Shown here piece after piece: positions 42,009-49,993 of a stretch of 64,000 bases of DNA. Origin of the DNA: Micromonospora parathelypteridis (lineage in GTDB: Bacteria; Actinomycetota; Actinomycetes; Mycobacteriales; Micromonosporaceae); contig NZ_JACHDP010000001.1 of assembly GCF_014201145.1 (NCBI RefSeq), forward strand, positions 1,984,001-2,048,000, given 5' to 3'. Below the pieces are notes generated by a model, which was not told the origin of the DNA, searched no databases, and saw only the letters and a program-made list of their open reading frames with translations. The position numbers were made by a program, and so were the translations under genes. Position 1 is the first letter of the stretch; each line of letters begins with the position of its first letter.

Positions 42009-43463
42009 GTGCCGGATGTGTCGAATGCCGACATGGCGGTCGTGCCCACCGGCGCCGACGATGGCAGCACCCGGGCCCGTGCGGGTGCGGATGAACCGGA
42101 GGTCACCGTGCAGGACATCCTCGAAGCGATCATGGCGGCGGAGGAATCGAACGATCCGGACCGCGAGCTCGCCGGCGTTGCCGGGCTGCCCGTTCCGGAG
42201 AGCTACCGGGGCGTGGTGGTCCGCGCCGAGGAGGCCCGGATGTTCGACGGCATGGCCACCCGGGACAAGGACCCGCGCAAGGCGCTGCACGTGCAGGAGG
42301 TGCCGACGCCGGAGTTGGCGCCGGGCGAGGCGTTGATCGCGGTGATGGCCAGCGCGATCAACTACAACACGGTGTGGACCAGCATCTTCGAGCCGCTGCC
42401 CACCTTCAAGTTCCTCCAGCGCTACGGCCGGGTCTCCGAGCTGACCCGCCGCCACGATCTGCCGTACCACGTGGTCGGCTCGGACGCGGCGGGTGTGGTG
42501 CTGCGCACCGGCCCCGGGGTGACCCGCTGGGCGCCCGGCGACGAGGTGGTCGCGCACTGCCTCTCCGTCGAGTTGGAGGACGCGGCCGGGCACGACGACA
42601 CCATGCTCGACCCGCAGCAGCGGATCTGGGGCTTCGAGACCAACTTCGGCGGGCTGGCCGAGATGGCCGTGGTCAAGGCCAACCAACTGATGCCCAAGCC
42701 GCGGCATCTGAGCTGGGAGGAGGCGGCCAGCCCTGGGCTGGTCAACTCCACCGCGTACCGGCAGCTCGTCTCGCACCACGGGGCCAACATGAAGCAGGGC
42801 GACGTGGTCCTGATCTGGGGCGCCTCCGGCGGCCTCGGCGGGTACGCCACCCAGATGGCGCTCGGCGGCGGCGCCATCCCGATCTGCGTCGTCTCCTCGC
42901 CGGAGAAGGCCGAGCTGTGCCGCAAGATGGGCGCGGAGCTGGTCATCGACCGGGCGGCCGAAGGTTTCCGCTTCTGGAAGGACGAGGAGACCCAGGACCC
43001 GGACGAGTGGCGGCGCTTCGGCGAGCGGATCCGTGAACTGACCGGTGGTGAGGACCCGGACATCGTCTTCGAGCACCCGGGGCGGGAGACGTTCGGCGCA
43101 AGTGTCTACGTGGCCCGGCGCGGTGGGACCATCGTCACCTGCGCCTCCACGAGCGGTTTCCTGCACCAGTACGACAACCGCTACCTCTGGATGCACCTCA
43201 AGCGGATCATCGGCAGCCACTTCGCCAACTACCACGAGGCGTGGCAGGCCAACCGCCTGGTCTCGCTCGGCAAGGTGCACCCCACGGTGTCCCGCACCTA
43301 CTCGCTGGAGCAGACCGGTCAGGCCGCGTACGAGGTGCACCGCAACGCCCACCAGGGCAAGGTCGGGGTGCGCTGCCTCGCACCCACCGACGGGCTGGGC
43401 GTACGCGACGGGGAGTTGCGGGCCCAGCACGAGGACGCGATCAACCGCTTCCGGGGGCACTGA
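42009..43463 (+). CDS. ccr: Crotonyl-CoA carboxylase/reductase
   Basis: A 484-residue zinc-less MDR enzyme that reductively carboxylates crotonyl-CoA to ethylmalonyl-CoA with NADPH and CO2, the key step of the ethylmalonyl-CoA pathway and a source of extender units. Strong family blocks are TRDKDPRKALHV, NYNTVWTSIFEPLPTF, HDLPYHVVGSDAAGVVLRTG, IWGFETNFGGLAEMA and GASGGLGGYATQMA (nucleotide site), then FEHPGRETFG and IIGSHFANYHEAW. The usual protein starts near VTVQDILEAI. GTG 42009, with AGGAG 9 nt upstream, adds about 35 extra residues, so a later start is possible. The 3' end shows a short tandem duplication including the stop codon. Confidence 0.97.
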   Translation: MPDVSNADMAVVPTGADDGSTRARAGADEPEVTVQDILEAIMAAEESNDPDRELAGVAGLPVPESYRGVVVRAEEARMFDGMATRDKDPRKALHVQEVPTPELAPGEALIAVMASAINYNTVWTSIFEPLPTFKFLQRYGRVSELTRRHDLPYHVVGSDAAGVVLRTGPGVTRWAPGDEVVAHCLSVELEDAAGHDDTMLDPQQRIWGFETNFGGLAEMAVVKANQLMPKPRHLSWEEAASPGLVNSTAYRQLVSHHGANMKQGDVVLIWGASGGLGGYATQMALGGGAIPICVVSSPEKAELCRKMGAELVIDRAAEGFRFWKDEETQDPDEWRRFGERIRELTGGEDPDIVFEHPGRETFGASVYVARRGGTIVTCASTSGFLHQYDNRYLWMHLKRIIGSHFANYHEAWQANRLVSLGKVHPTVSRTYSLEQTGQAAYEVHRNAHQGKVGVRCLAPTDGLGVRDGELRAQHEDAINRFRGH

Positions 43464-43509
43464 CCGGCAGCGCCGGTACGGCGAGCACTGACCGGCAGCG
43501 CCGGTACGG
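43457..43509 (+). repeat. Tandem duplication spanning the ccr stop codon
   Basis: A 25-nt sequence starting GCACTGACCGGCAGCGCCGG occurs at 43457-43481 and again at 43485-43509 (period 28). The first copy contains the TGA of ccr. Confidence 0.85.
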
Positions 43510-43804
43510 GGGCACTGCCCCGGCAGTCGGCCGGACGGATGAACGCTCGATGGCCAATGCGGTGATCGGACATTGTTCTTCCGCTCCCATTAGCGGAAAA
43601 CCCACCCGGAACGAACAAAGGGCCTCGGGGTAACCCCGGGGCCCTTTTCCGCGTCACGCTGCGTGGCGTCCGACCCGCCCGGGACCTGCCAAGATCGCCG
43701 ATTGGTCCGGCCCTGCGGATCGCGGCAGTTGACCATGTAAAGAGGGCACGAAAGCTTCGCACCGCTCTTGCGAAGCACCCTGGGGCGTCTGCCAGTATGT
43801 CCCA
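43464..43804. other. Intergenic region between ccr and the first coiled-coil gene
   Basis: A 341-nt gap. It begins with the duplicated ccr end, holds the ccr terminator at 43617-43647, and its last 150 nt should carry the promoter of the 43805 gene. No gene or further clear operator is seen. Confidence 0.7.
43617..43647 (+). terminator. ccr terminator
   Basis: A 14-bp stem (43617-43630 with 43634-43647, one wobble) with loop TAA, then TTTT. It is a good intrinsic terminator, 154 nt after the stop codon. Confidence 0.85.
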
Positions 43805-45067
43805 ATGCCCCAGCAGCAGTCCTCCCCTCTCGCGTTCTTCGATAACGCGAACTCGCAGCCAGACTTCACCGTCGGCCTGCGCGGTTACAACACTCACCAG
43901 GTCGATGACTTCCTCGGCCGGATGACCGCCGCGCTGACCCAGTCCGAGCAGGCCCGTGCCGAGGCCGAGCAGCGGATGAACGACGCCCAGCGTCGACTCC
44001 GCCAAGCCGAACAGCGCATGAGTGCGCTGGAGCAGAAGCTCACCGACACGAACAAGCAGCTCGAAGAGAACAGCCGACCCACCCTCTCCGGGCTCGGCAC
44101 CCGCGTCGAGCAGATCCTCCGGCTCGCCGAGGAGCAGGCCAACGATCACCGCAACGAGGCGAAGCGCGAGTCGGAGGGCATCCTCTCCGCCGCCCGCCTC
44201 GAGGCCCGCGAGATCACCGACAAGGCACGTGCCGAGGCCGCGGCCATGAAGGCCAGCGCCGAGCGCGAGGCGGGCAACCTGCGCACCGCCGCCGAGCGCG
44301 AGGCCGCCGAGGTTCGGGTGCAGGCCCGCCGTGAGGCTGACACGCTGCGCGCGGACGCCGACCGCGAGACCAAGCAGCTGCGTACCGTCACCGCGCACGA
44401 GGTGGCCGAGCTGAAGTCGACCGTCGAGCGGGAGGTCGCCACCCTCCGGGCCACCGCCGAGCGGGAGATCACCCAGCAGCGGGCGAAGGCCGCCCGCGAG
44501 GCTGAGGAGAAGCGCGCCGAGGCGACCAAGCTGCTGACCGATGCGCGGGACAAGCGCGACAAGGACCTCCAGGCTCTGGAGCTCCAGTTGGCCGAGCGGC
44601 GGGAGAAGTCCGAGCGCGAGGAGTCCGAGCGGCACGCCGCCCAGGTCGCGCAGACCCAGAAGATGGTCAGCGAGGCCGAGCAGCGTGCCCGGGCCGCGCA
44701 GGAGCGGGCCAAGGAGATCGAGCAGCGCGCCGAGGCTCGGCGGGTCGAGTCGGAGCGCAACGCCGCCGAGACGGTGGACAAGGCCAAGGCGCACTCCGAG
44801 AAGACCCTCAACGAGGCCAAGGCCGAGTCGCAGCGTCTGCTCACCGAGGCCCGCACCGAGGCGGAGCTGACCACGCAGGCCGCCCGCCGCGAGGTCGAGG
44901 ACCTCACCCGGCAGAAGGACGCGGTCACCTCGCAGCTGGGCCAGATGCTCTCCGGGCTCGCCGGCATCGTTCCGGGGATGCCGGCCGCGGCCGCCCCGGC
45001 GGCCAAGCCGGAGGCCAAGAAGGCCGATGGCGGTCAGGAGCGGGTGCCCGCGGAGACCGCTGGCTGA
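43805..45067 (+). CDS. DivIVA-type coiled-coil polarity protein 1
   Basis: A 420-residue coiled-coil protein. Residues about 20-55 (FTVGLRGYNTHQVDDFLGRM) match the membrane-binding start of DivIVA/Wag31-like proteins. From 60 to 390 it is an almost unbroken heptad-rich helix with EAEQR, AEREA and AREAEEKRAEA patterns, followed by a short Ala/Pro tail. In filamentous actinomycetes such proteins (Scy and FilP type) gather at hyphal tips and organise growth. No good ribosome site precedes ATG 43805, which may be leaderless. A related gene follows 176 nt downstream after a terminator hairpin. Confidence 0.85.
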   Translation: MPQQQSSPLAFFDNANSQPDFTVGLRGYNTHQVDDFLGRMTAALTQSEQARAEAEQRMNDAQRRLRQAEQRMSALEQKLTDTNKQLEENSRPTLSGLGTRVEQILRLAEEQANDHRNEAKRESEGILSAARLEAREITDKARAEAAAMKASAEREAGNLRTAAEREAAEVRVQARREADTLRADADRETKQLRTVTAHEVAELKSTVEREVATLRATAEREITQQRAKAAREAEEKRAEATKLLTDARDKRDKDLQALELQLAERREKSEREESERHAAQVAQTQKMVSEAEQRARAAQERAKEIEQRAEARRVESERNAAETVDKAKAHSEKTLNEAKAESQRLLTEARTEAELTTQAARREVEDLTRQKDAVTSQLGQMLSGLAGIVPGMPAAAAPAAKPEAKKADGGQERVPAETAG

Positions 45068-45092
45068 CGCGAGGCGTCAGATCGGGGCATCG

Positions 45093-45136
45093 ACGGCGCG
45101 AGGTGACACCGGGTGACCGGTGCAACCTCGCGCCGT
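45093..45136 (+). terminator. Terminator between the two coiled-coil genes
   Basis: A perfect 12-bp outer stem (45093-45104 with 45125-45136) enclosing a second small hairpin (CACCGG/CCGGTG). It begins 26 nt after the first gene's stop. Confidence 0.8.
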
Positions 45137-45243
45137 GTGCGTTTCCCAGCCCGTGGTATGCCGGAAAAAATCCAAGTGAAGTAGCTCGCACAAGGCGCGT
45201 CCGTATCGCCCCAGCAGGGCCTGTTGCGTGTGAGGATGGGGGC

Positions 45244-47292
45244 ATGTCGCACGGCGAGGAACTGTTCGCTCTCGGCGGGGACGTGACGACGGAGCCAAGC
45301 TTCGAGTCCGCTCTGCGGGGGTACGAGAAAAAACAGGTTGATCGGTATGTCGCGCGTGCCGAGCACGAGATCGCGACCCTCACCAACGAACGGGAACAGG
45401 CGTATACACAGATCCACAAGCTCGCCGGTCAGGTCGAGGTGCTCCAGCGCGACCTGACTCTGGTGCGCAAGCAGATGAACGTGGTCGACCGGGCCTCGTT
45501 CCGGCACCTCGGCCCCCTGGTCGACTCGATCGTCACGCAGTCCGAAGAGCTGGCCGAGCAGATCCTGTCCGATGCGAATGTGGAGATCGAGGCGCGCCGC
45601 GCCGCGGCCGAACACATCATCGAGGAGGCCCGCGAGCAGGCCGCGCGGGCACTGAAGGACTTCGAGATCGCCCTCGCCGCGCGGCGGTCCGAGGAGGAGC
45701 GGCACAGCGCCGCCCGGCGGGCCGAGGCGGAAGCCACGCTGCGGTCGGCCAAGGACGAGTCCGCGCAGCTGCGCAAGACGGCGCAGGACGCGCTGGCGAA
45801 GGCCCAGCAGGAGGCCACCCAGCTGCGGGACACCGCCAAGGAGATTCACACGCGGGCCCAGCAGGAGTCGACCAAGCTGCGCGAGACGGCCCGCGAGACA
45901 TTGGCCAACGCCCGCCAGGAAGCCAGCGACCTGCGCGAGGCCGCCAAGGAGGTGCACGCCAAGGCCCTGCAGGAGGCCAAGCGGCTCACCGATACCGCGA
46001 CCGAGGCCGGCCGCGCCACCCACGCGAAGGCCCAGCAGGAGGCCAAGCAGATCATCGACGACGCGTCGATGGCCGGGCGGGCCACCCGCGCGAAGGCGCA
46101 GCAGGAGGCCGAGCGGCTGACCACGCAGGCCTCCGAGGCGGCCAAACGCGGCCGCGCCGAGACCGAGGCGTACGTGCAGCGGATGCGCGCCGAGACCGAG
46201 GCTTACGTGCAGCACACCCGGGCACAGACCCAGCAGGAGCTGGGCGCGTGGCGGGCCGGGGTGGAGCAGGAGGTCAACTCGCGTCGGGAGGCGGCCGACC
46301 GGGAGCTGGCGCAGCGGCGGGCCACGTCCGAACAGGAGTTCGCCAAGCGCCGCGATGAGCTGGACAAGCAGCACAAGTCCCGCCAGCAGGAGCTGGAGAC
46401 CGGCTTCACCAGCCGTCAGCAGGAGTTGGAGACGGGATTCACCAGCCGTCAGCAGGAACTGGAGACCGGGTTCACCACTCGCCGCGACGAGTTGGAGACC
46501 GAGTACACGGGCCGCAAGAACGAGCTGGAGACCGACTACTCCACGCGCAAGAACGAGATCGAGCAGGGCGCGGCCGGGGTTCGCCAGGCGGCTGAGCAGG
46601 ACGCGGCGGCTCTGCGCCAGCGATCCGAGTCGGAGGCCGCCGAGCTGCTGAGCCGGGCCGAAACCGAGGCCGGCGACAAGCGCCGCGAGGCCGACGAGCA
46701 TGTCGCGGCCTCCCGTCGGCAGTTCGAGGAGTACGCGGCCACGACCCAGCAGCACCTGGCCACCACTCAGCAGCACCTGGCGGCCACCCAGCAGGAGTCG
46801 GCGGCGGGCCGGCAGCAGCTCGCCCAGGTGATGCTGGAGATCGCTCAGGCCCAGCAGCAGCTTGCGGACCTGCGGCAGGAGACCTGGAAGTCCCGGCAGG
46901 AGTCCGACGAGCTTCAGCGGCAGATGACCGAGCTGCGGTTGCAGAGCGTCGCCGGCCCGATCGACGGCCCGACCGCCCCGACCGATGGCGACGGGGTGAG
47001 CGGGAGCACGGCCGAACCCGCCGACGCCAAGCAGCCGGTGACCGCCAGCGCGGAGGAGGCCGGGCAGTCGACGACACGGCCGGTTGCCGAGCCGGTGACC
47101 ACGGTGGACGGTGGGACGGCGAGCGCCGGGGTGGAGGGCGAGCCGACAGTGGCCGCCGTTCCGGGCGAGGGTGGCCGAGGCGCCACGCCCACCAAGATCA
47201 CTAGCACCGGCGAGAACGGCAAGCGCCCCACCAAGCCGACCACTGACGAGCGCAGCGCCAAGCCCAGCAAGGTCACCATCGAGAAGGACTGA
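45244..47292 (+). CDS. DivIVA-type coiled-coil polarity protein 2 (Scy-like)
   Basis: A 682-residue coiled-coil protein starting with a DivIVA-like segment (FESALRGYEKKQVDRYVARAE, about 20-40). A long helix follows to about 560, then a disordered Thr/Pro/Gly-rich tail. Residues 379-440 are six 11-residue repeats (SRQQELETGFT type), a hendecad pattern that shifts the coiled coil locally. Further stretches repeat QQEAKQ/QQEATQ units. Size and make-up resemble Streptomyces Scy, a scaffold at hyphal tips, but Scy is much longer, so the link is by type only. Start ATG 45244 has GGATGGGGGC upstream. It may act with the neighbour at 43805. Confidence 0.85.
   Translation: MSHGEELFALGGDVTTEPSFESALRGYEKKQVDRYVARAEHEIATLTNEREQAYTQIHKLAGQVEVLQRDLTLVRKQMNVVDRASFRHLGPLVDSIVTQSEELAEQILSDANVEIEARRAAAEHIIEEAREQAARALKDFEIALAARRSEEERHSAARRAEAEATLRSAKDESAQLRKTAQDALAKAQQEATQLRDTAKEIHTRAQQESTKLRETARETLANARQEASDLREAAKEVHAKALQEAKRLTDTATEAGRATHAKAQQEAKQIIDDASMAGRATRAKAQQEAERLTTQASEAAKRGRAETEAYVQRMRAETEAYVQHTRAQTQQELGAWRAGVEQEVNSRREAADRELAQRRATSEQEFAKRRDELDKQHKSRQQELETGFTSRQQELETGFTSRQQELETGFTTRRDELETEYTGRKNELETDYSTRKNEIEQGAAGVRQAAEQDAAALRQRSESEAAELLSRAETEAGDKRREADEHVAASRRQFEEYAATTQQHLATTQQHLAATQQESAAGRQQLAQVMLEIAQAQQQLADLRQETWKSRQESDELQRQMTELRLQSVAGPIDGPTAPTDGDGVSGSTAEPADAKQPVTASAEEAGQSTTRPVAEPVTTVDGGTASAGVEGEPTVAAVPGEGGRGATPTKITSTGENGKRPTKPTTDERSAKPSKVTIEKD
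46378..46560 (+). repeat. 33-bp coding tandem repeats (hendecads)
   Basis: Units of 33 bp start at 46378, 46411, 46444, 46477, 46510 and 46543. The first three encode nearly identical SRQQELETGFT; later ones are diverged but keep ELET spacing. Confidence 0.85.
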
Positions 47293-47398
47293 CGCCGTCG
47301 GGGCGCTCCGATCGCGGTCCGGATCACGCGTGGTCGAGCGCGTACGGTGGAGTTGTGGGCTGAGCGTCCGGCCACGCGGCCCTGCCCTGACGAGTGAC

Positions 47399-47432
47399 AT
47401 ACCTGTGAGTCATATTGATGACTCACAGGTAT
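47399..47432. promoter_or_regulatory. Perfect 15-bp palindrome over a promoter, upstream of AI-2E family gene
   Basis: Arms 47399-47413 and 47418-47432 (ATACCTGTGAGTCAT and complement) with loop ATTG. A -10-like TATAAC starts at 47430, so the palindrome would cover the -35 to -10 region. It is more likely an operator than a terminator. Confidence 0.7.
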
Positions 47433-47488
47433 AACAGGTTTCGGGGGATGTGCCGGGGGCCGACCCCAAGCAGACCCGGGAGGTTCTG

Positions 47489-48673
47489 GTGCCGCAGCAC
47501 AGCCCGTCGGGCGACGACCCGGACGTGACTCGCAATCCCCCACCGGCCGCGCCGGCCGAGGTGCCGCCTCCGGTGCCGGTCCCCGCTCCGGGGATCGACC
47601 CGGACGAGCCGCCGGCGGTCCCGTCCGGCAAGTTCGGCACGCCGGGGCGGCCGCTGCGCCGCAGCAGCTTCCTGATCGGTTTCACCGGCGCCCTGGGTGT
47701 GCTGCTGGCGTACACCCTCTATCAGGGGATTCGCAACGCCGGCGGCATCCTGGTGTTGGTGGTGATCGCGCTCTTCCTCGCGGTCGGCCTCAACCCGGCG
47801 GTGGTGCGGCTACGCCGCTGGGGCGTGCCGCACGGCCTGGCGGTGGCGGCGGTCGCGTTGACCGTGGTGCTGCTGCTCTGCGGCGGCGTGGTGGCGCTGG
47901 TCCCGCCGATCGTCACGCAGTCGGGGCAGTTCATCGAGCAGTTGCCCAGCTACGTCGAGGAGTTGCGCCGCAATCCGACGGTCAATGACCTGGTGGAGCG
48001 CTACGACGTGGTGGAGCGGGTGCAGAACGCGGCCAACGCCGACACGATCGGCCGGGCGCTCGGTGGTGTACTGGGCGGCGCCCAACTGATCTTCGGCACG
48101 GTGTTCCGGGCGCTGACCGTGCTGGTGCTGACCATCTACTTCCTGGCGTACTTCAACCGGCTGCGCGCCCTGGGCTACTCGCTCGTGCCCCGGTCGCGCC
48201 GGGAGCGGGTGCAACTGATCGGCGATGAGATCCTGGCCAAAGTCGGCGCCTACATGGTCGGCGCGCTGAGCATCGCGGTGCTGGCCGGCGCGACGACCTT
48301 CGTCTTCGCGCTGATCGTCGGGCTGCCGTACCCGTTCGCGCTCGCCGTGGTTGTCGCGGTGACCGACCTGATTCCGCAGATCGGCGCCACCCTGGGTGCG
48401 GTGATCGTGAGTCTGGTCGGCTTCGCCGACAACCTGCCCACCGGCATCGCCTGCGCGGTCTTCTTCCTCATCTACCAGCAGGTGGAGAACTATCTGATCT
48501 ACCCGAAGGTGATGCGGCGCTCGGTGGAGGTCAACGAGGTGGCCGCCCTGCTGGCCGCGCTGCTCGGGGTGGCCCTGCTGGGCGTGGTGGGCGCGCTGAT
48601 CGCCATCCCCACGGTGGCCGCACTGCAACTGATCCTGCGCGAGGTGGTGCTGCCGCGCCAGGAGATCCGCTGA
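47489..48673 (+). CDS. AI-2E family transporter
   Basis: A 394-residue membrane protein of the AI-2E (PF01594) family with about eight helices. Members include the E. coli TqsA exporter, but most have unknown substrates, and some act as Na+/H+ antiporters. A Pro-rich cytoplasmic N-terminus of about 55 residues precedes the first helix. Family patches are VIALFLAVGLNPAVVRL, YFLAYFNRLRALGYSLVPRSRRERV, VVAVTDLIPQIGATLGAV and YQQVENYLIYPKVM. I choose GTG 47489, with GGGAGG 5 nt upstream, over GTG 47450. A perfect palindrome 57 bp upstream suggests tight control. Confidence 0.9.
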   Translation: MPQHSPSGDDPDVTRNPPPAAPAEVPPPVPVPAPGIDPDEPPAVPSGKFGTPGRPLRRSSFLIGFTGALGVLLAYTLYQGIRNAGGILVLVVIALFLAVGLNPAVVRLRRWGVPHGLAVAAVALTVVLLLCGGVVALVPPIVTQSGQFIEQLPSYVEELRRNPTVNDLVERYDVVERVQNAANADTIGRALGGVLGGAQLIFGTVFRALTVLVLTIYFLAYFNRLRALGYSLVPRSRRERVQLIGDEILAKVGAYMVGALSIAVLAGATTFVFALIVGLPYPFALAVVVAVTDLIPQIGATLGAVIVSLVGFADNLPTGIACAVFFLIYQQVENYLIYPKVMRRSVEVNEVAALLAALLGVALLGVVGALIAIPTVAALQLILREVVLPRQEIR

Positions 48674-48692
48674 CCCGCGGCCCGCGGGTCAG
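48670..48692. terminator. Palindrome containing the stop codons of two convergent genes
   Basis: CTGACCCGCGG (48670-48680) pairs with 48682-48692. The TGA of the AI-2E gene and the TGA of the opposite hydrolase both lie within the palindrome. Confidence 0.75.
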
Positions 48693-49498
48693 TCGGCCTT
48701 GTTCGCCAACGGGCCCGGGACGGGCGTGTCGGCGAACGAGGCCACCGTCCGGTCGGCGTACGCGCTGACGTCGCCGGCCTCCATCGGGCCGTCCCAGGTC
48801 GTCGGCAGCGGCACCTCGACGGCCGGATTGACCCGCCGGACGATCTCGTCGAGCACCGTCTCCGCGTCACCCACCCAGAGGTGCTTGGCACCCGGCACCC
48901 CGACCACCTCGGCCTGCGGCACCGCGGCGAACCGCTCCCGCGCCTCGGTCGGACGCAGGTAGTCGTCGAACTCCGGCACCAGCGCCGTCAACGGCCGCCC
49001 GGAACCGGCCCAGGTGTCCAGGTCCGCAGGGGCCGAGAAACGCAACGGCGGGGAGAGCAGGATCGCCCCGGCGACCGCCGGGTCACAGCCGTACTTCAGG
49101 GCCAGGTCGGTGCCGAACGACCAGCCGACGAGCCAGATGCTGGGCAGCTCGGCGAACTCCGCGTACTCGATGGCGGCGGCCACGTCGTACCGCTCCCCCA
49201 CCGCGCCGTCGAACGTTCCCTCGCTGGTGCCGCGCAGGCTGCTGGTGCCCCGGGTGTTGAACCGCAGCACGGCCAGGTCGGCCAGCGCCGGCAGCCGCCA
49301 GGCCGCCTTACGGAAGACGTGGCTGTCCATCATTCCGCCGTGCGTGGGCAGCGGGTGCAGGCAGACCAGGGTGGCCACCGGCGGCCGGTCGGCCGGCAGG
49401 GCCAGCTCGCCGACCAGCCGCAGACCGTCGGCGGTGTGCAGCTCGATGTCCTCCCGGCGGCCGGGGAGGATCGACGACGCGCGGATCGCTGTGCTCAC
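48689..49498 (-). CDS. Alpha/beta hydrolase
   Basis: A 269-residue serine hydrolase. The nucleophile elbow is VGWSFGTDLAL (GxSxG) near residue 125 and the catalytic His is in GAKHLWVGD. It resembles the actinobacterial X-Pro-peptidase/dienelactone-type hydrolases used on hydrophobic esters, but no substrate can be named. I take GTG 49498 (MSTAIRASSILPGRRED) as start, without a ribosome site, perhaps leaderless; the longer frame to 49543 is less likely. Convergent with the AI-2E gene, with a shared palindrome over both stops. Confidence 0.82.
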   Translation of the reverse strand: MSTAIRASSILPGRREDIELHTADGLRLVGELALPADRPPVATLVCLHPLPTHGGMMDSHVFRKAAWRLPALADLAVLRFNTRGTSSLRGTSEGTFDGAVGERYDVAAAIEYAEFAELPSIWLVGWSFGTDLALKYGCDPAVAGAILLSPPLRFSAPADLDTWAGSGRPLTALVPEFDDYLRPTEARERFAAVPQAEVVGVPGAKHLWVGDAETVLDEIVRRVNPAVEVPLPTTWDGPMEAGDVSAYADRTVASFADTPVPGPLANKAD

Positions 49499-49624
49499 CG
49501 CACAAGTCTGTCGCGAACTCACCGCCGCCGCCCGCCCAGGCACGAACAGGGTGATCCAGGTCGCTAAGCCGTGGCGCGGGGGCGCCCGGGCGGATCGTCG
49601 AGCCGAGGCGCTCCGGTCGGGAGC

Positions 49625-49948
49625 TCAGTAGCGCGGAGTGCCCCGGCCGCGCTGCACCGCCGGGCCGCGCCGGTCCCGGGCTCGCCAACAGCCGCTGTGC
49701 CAGTGCCGCCGGTCGGTCAGGTCACCCAGGCCGTCCGCCGGCCAGGCCACCAGGTGCGCCACCCCGGGCCGGATCTCCTGGTCACAGCCGGGGCAGCGGT
49801 ACGTCTTGACCGACGCGCCCGCGCCGATCCCGCGTACCTGCCAGGCGCCGTCGGTCCACTGCTGCACCGAGGCGACACCCTGCCGGACCCGGTCGTCGTC
49901 CAGGTTGGCGTTGTCGTCCCGGCGAGGGCGATTGCGACGGGGGCTCAC
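49625..49948 (-). CDS. Small conserved actinobacterial zinc-site protein
   Basis: A 107-residue basic protein with a CPGC pair (YRCPGCDQEI) and a downstream HWHSGCW, together a likely four-ligand zinc site. It is a conserved actinobacterial protein often labelled ATP/GTP-binding, for which I see no nucleotide motif. The start MSPRRNRPRRDD (GTG 49948) agrees with relatives I recall; GTG 49954 and TTG 49957 are just upstream. Function unknown, perhaps nucleic-acid or ribosome related given the basic, Arg-rich ends. Confidence 0.82.
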   Translation of the reverse strand: MSPRRNRPRRDDNANLDDDRVRQGVASVQQWTDGAWQVRGIGAGASVKTYRCPGCDQEIRPGVAHLVAWPADGLGDLTDRRHWHSGCWRARDRRGPAVQRGRGTPRY

Positions 49949-49993
49949 AGTCACCAAGCGTACGGTCCGTCGAGGCGGACGGCCCGAGGGCGG

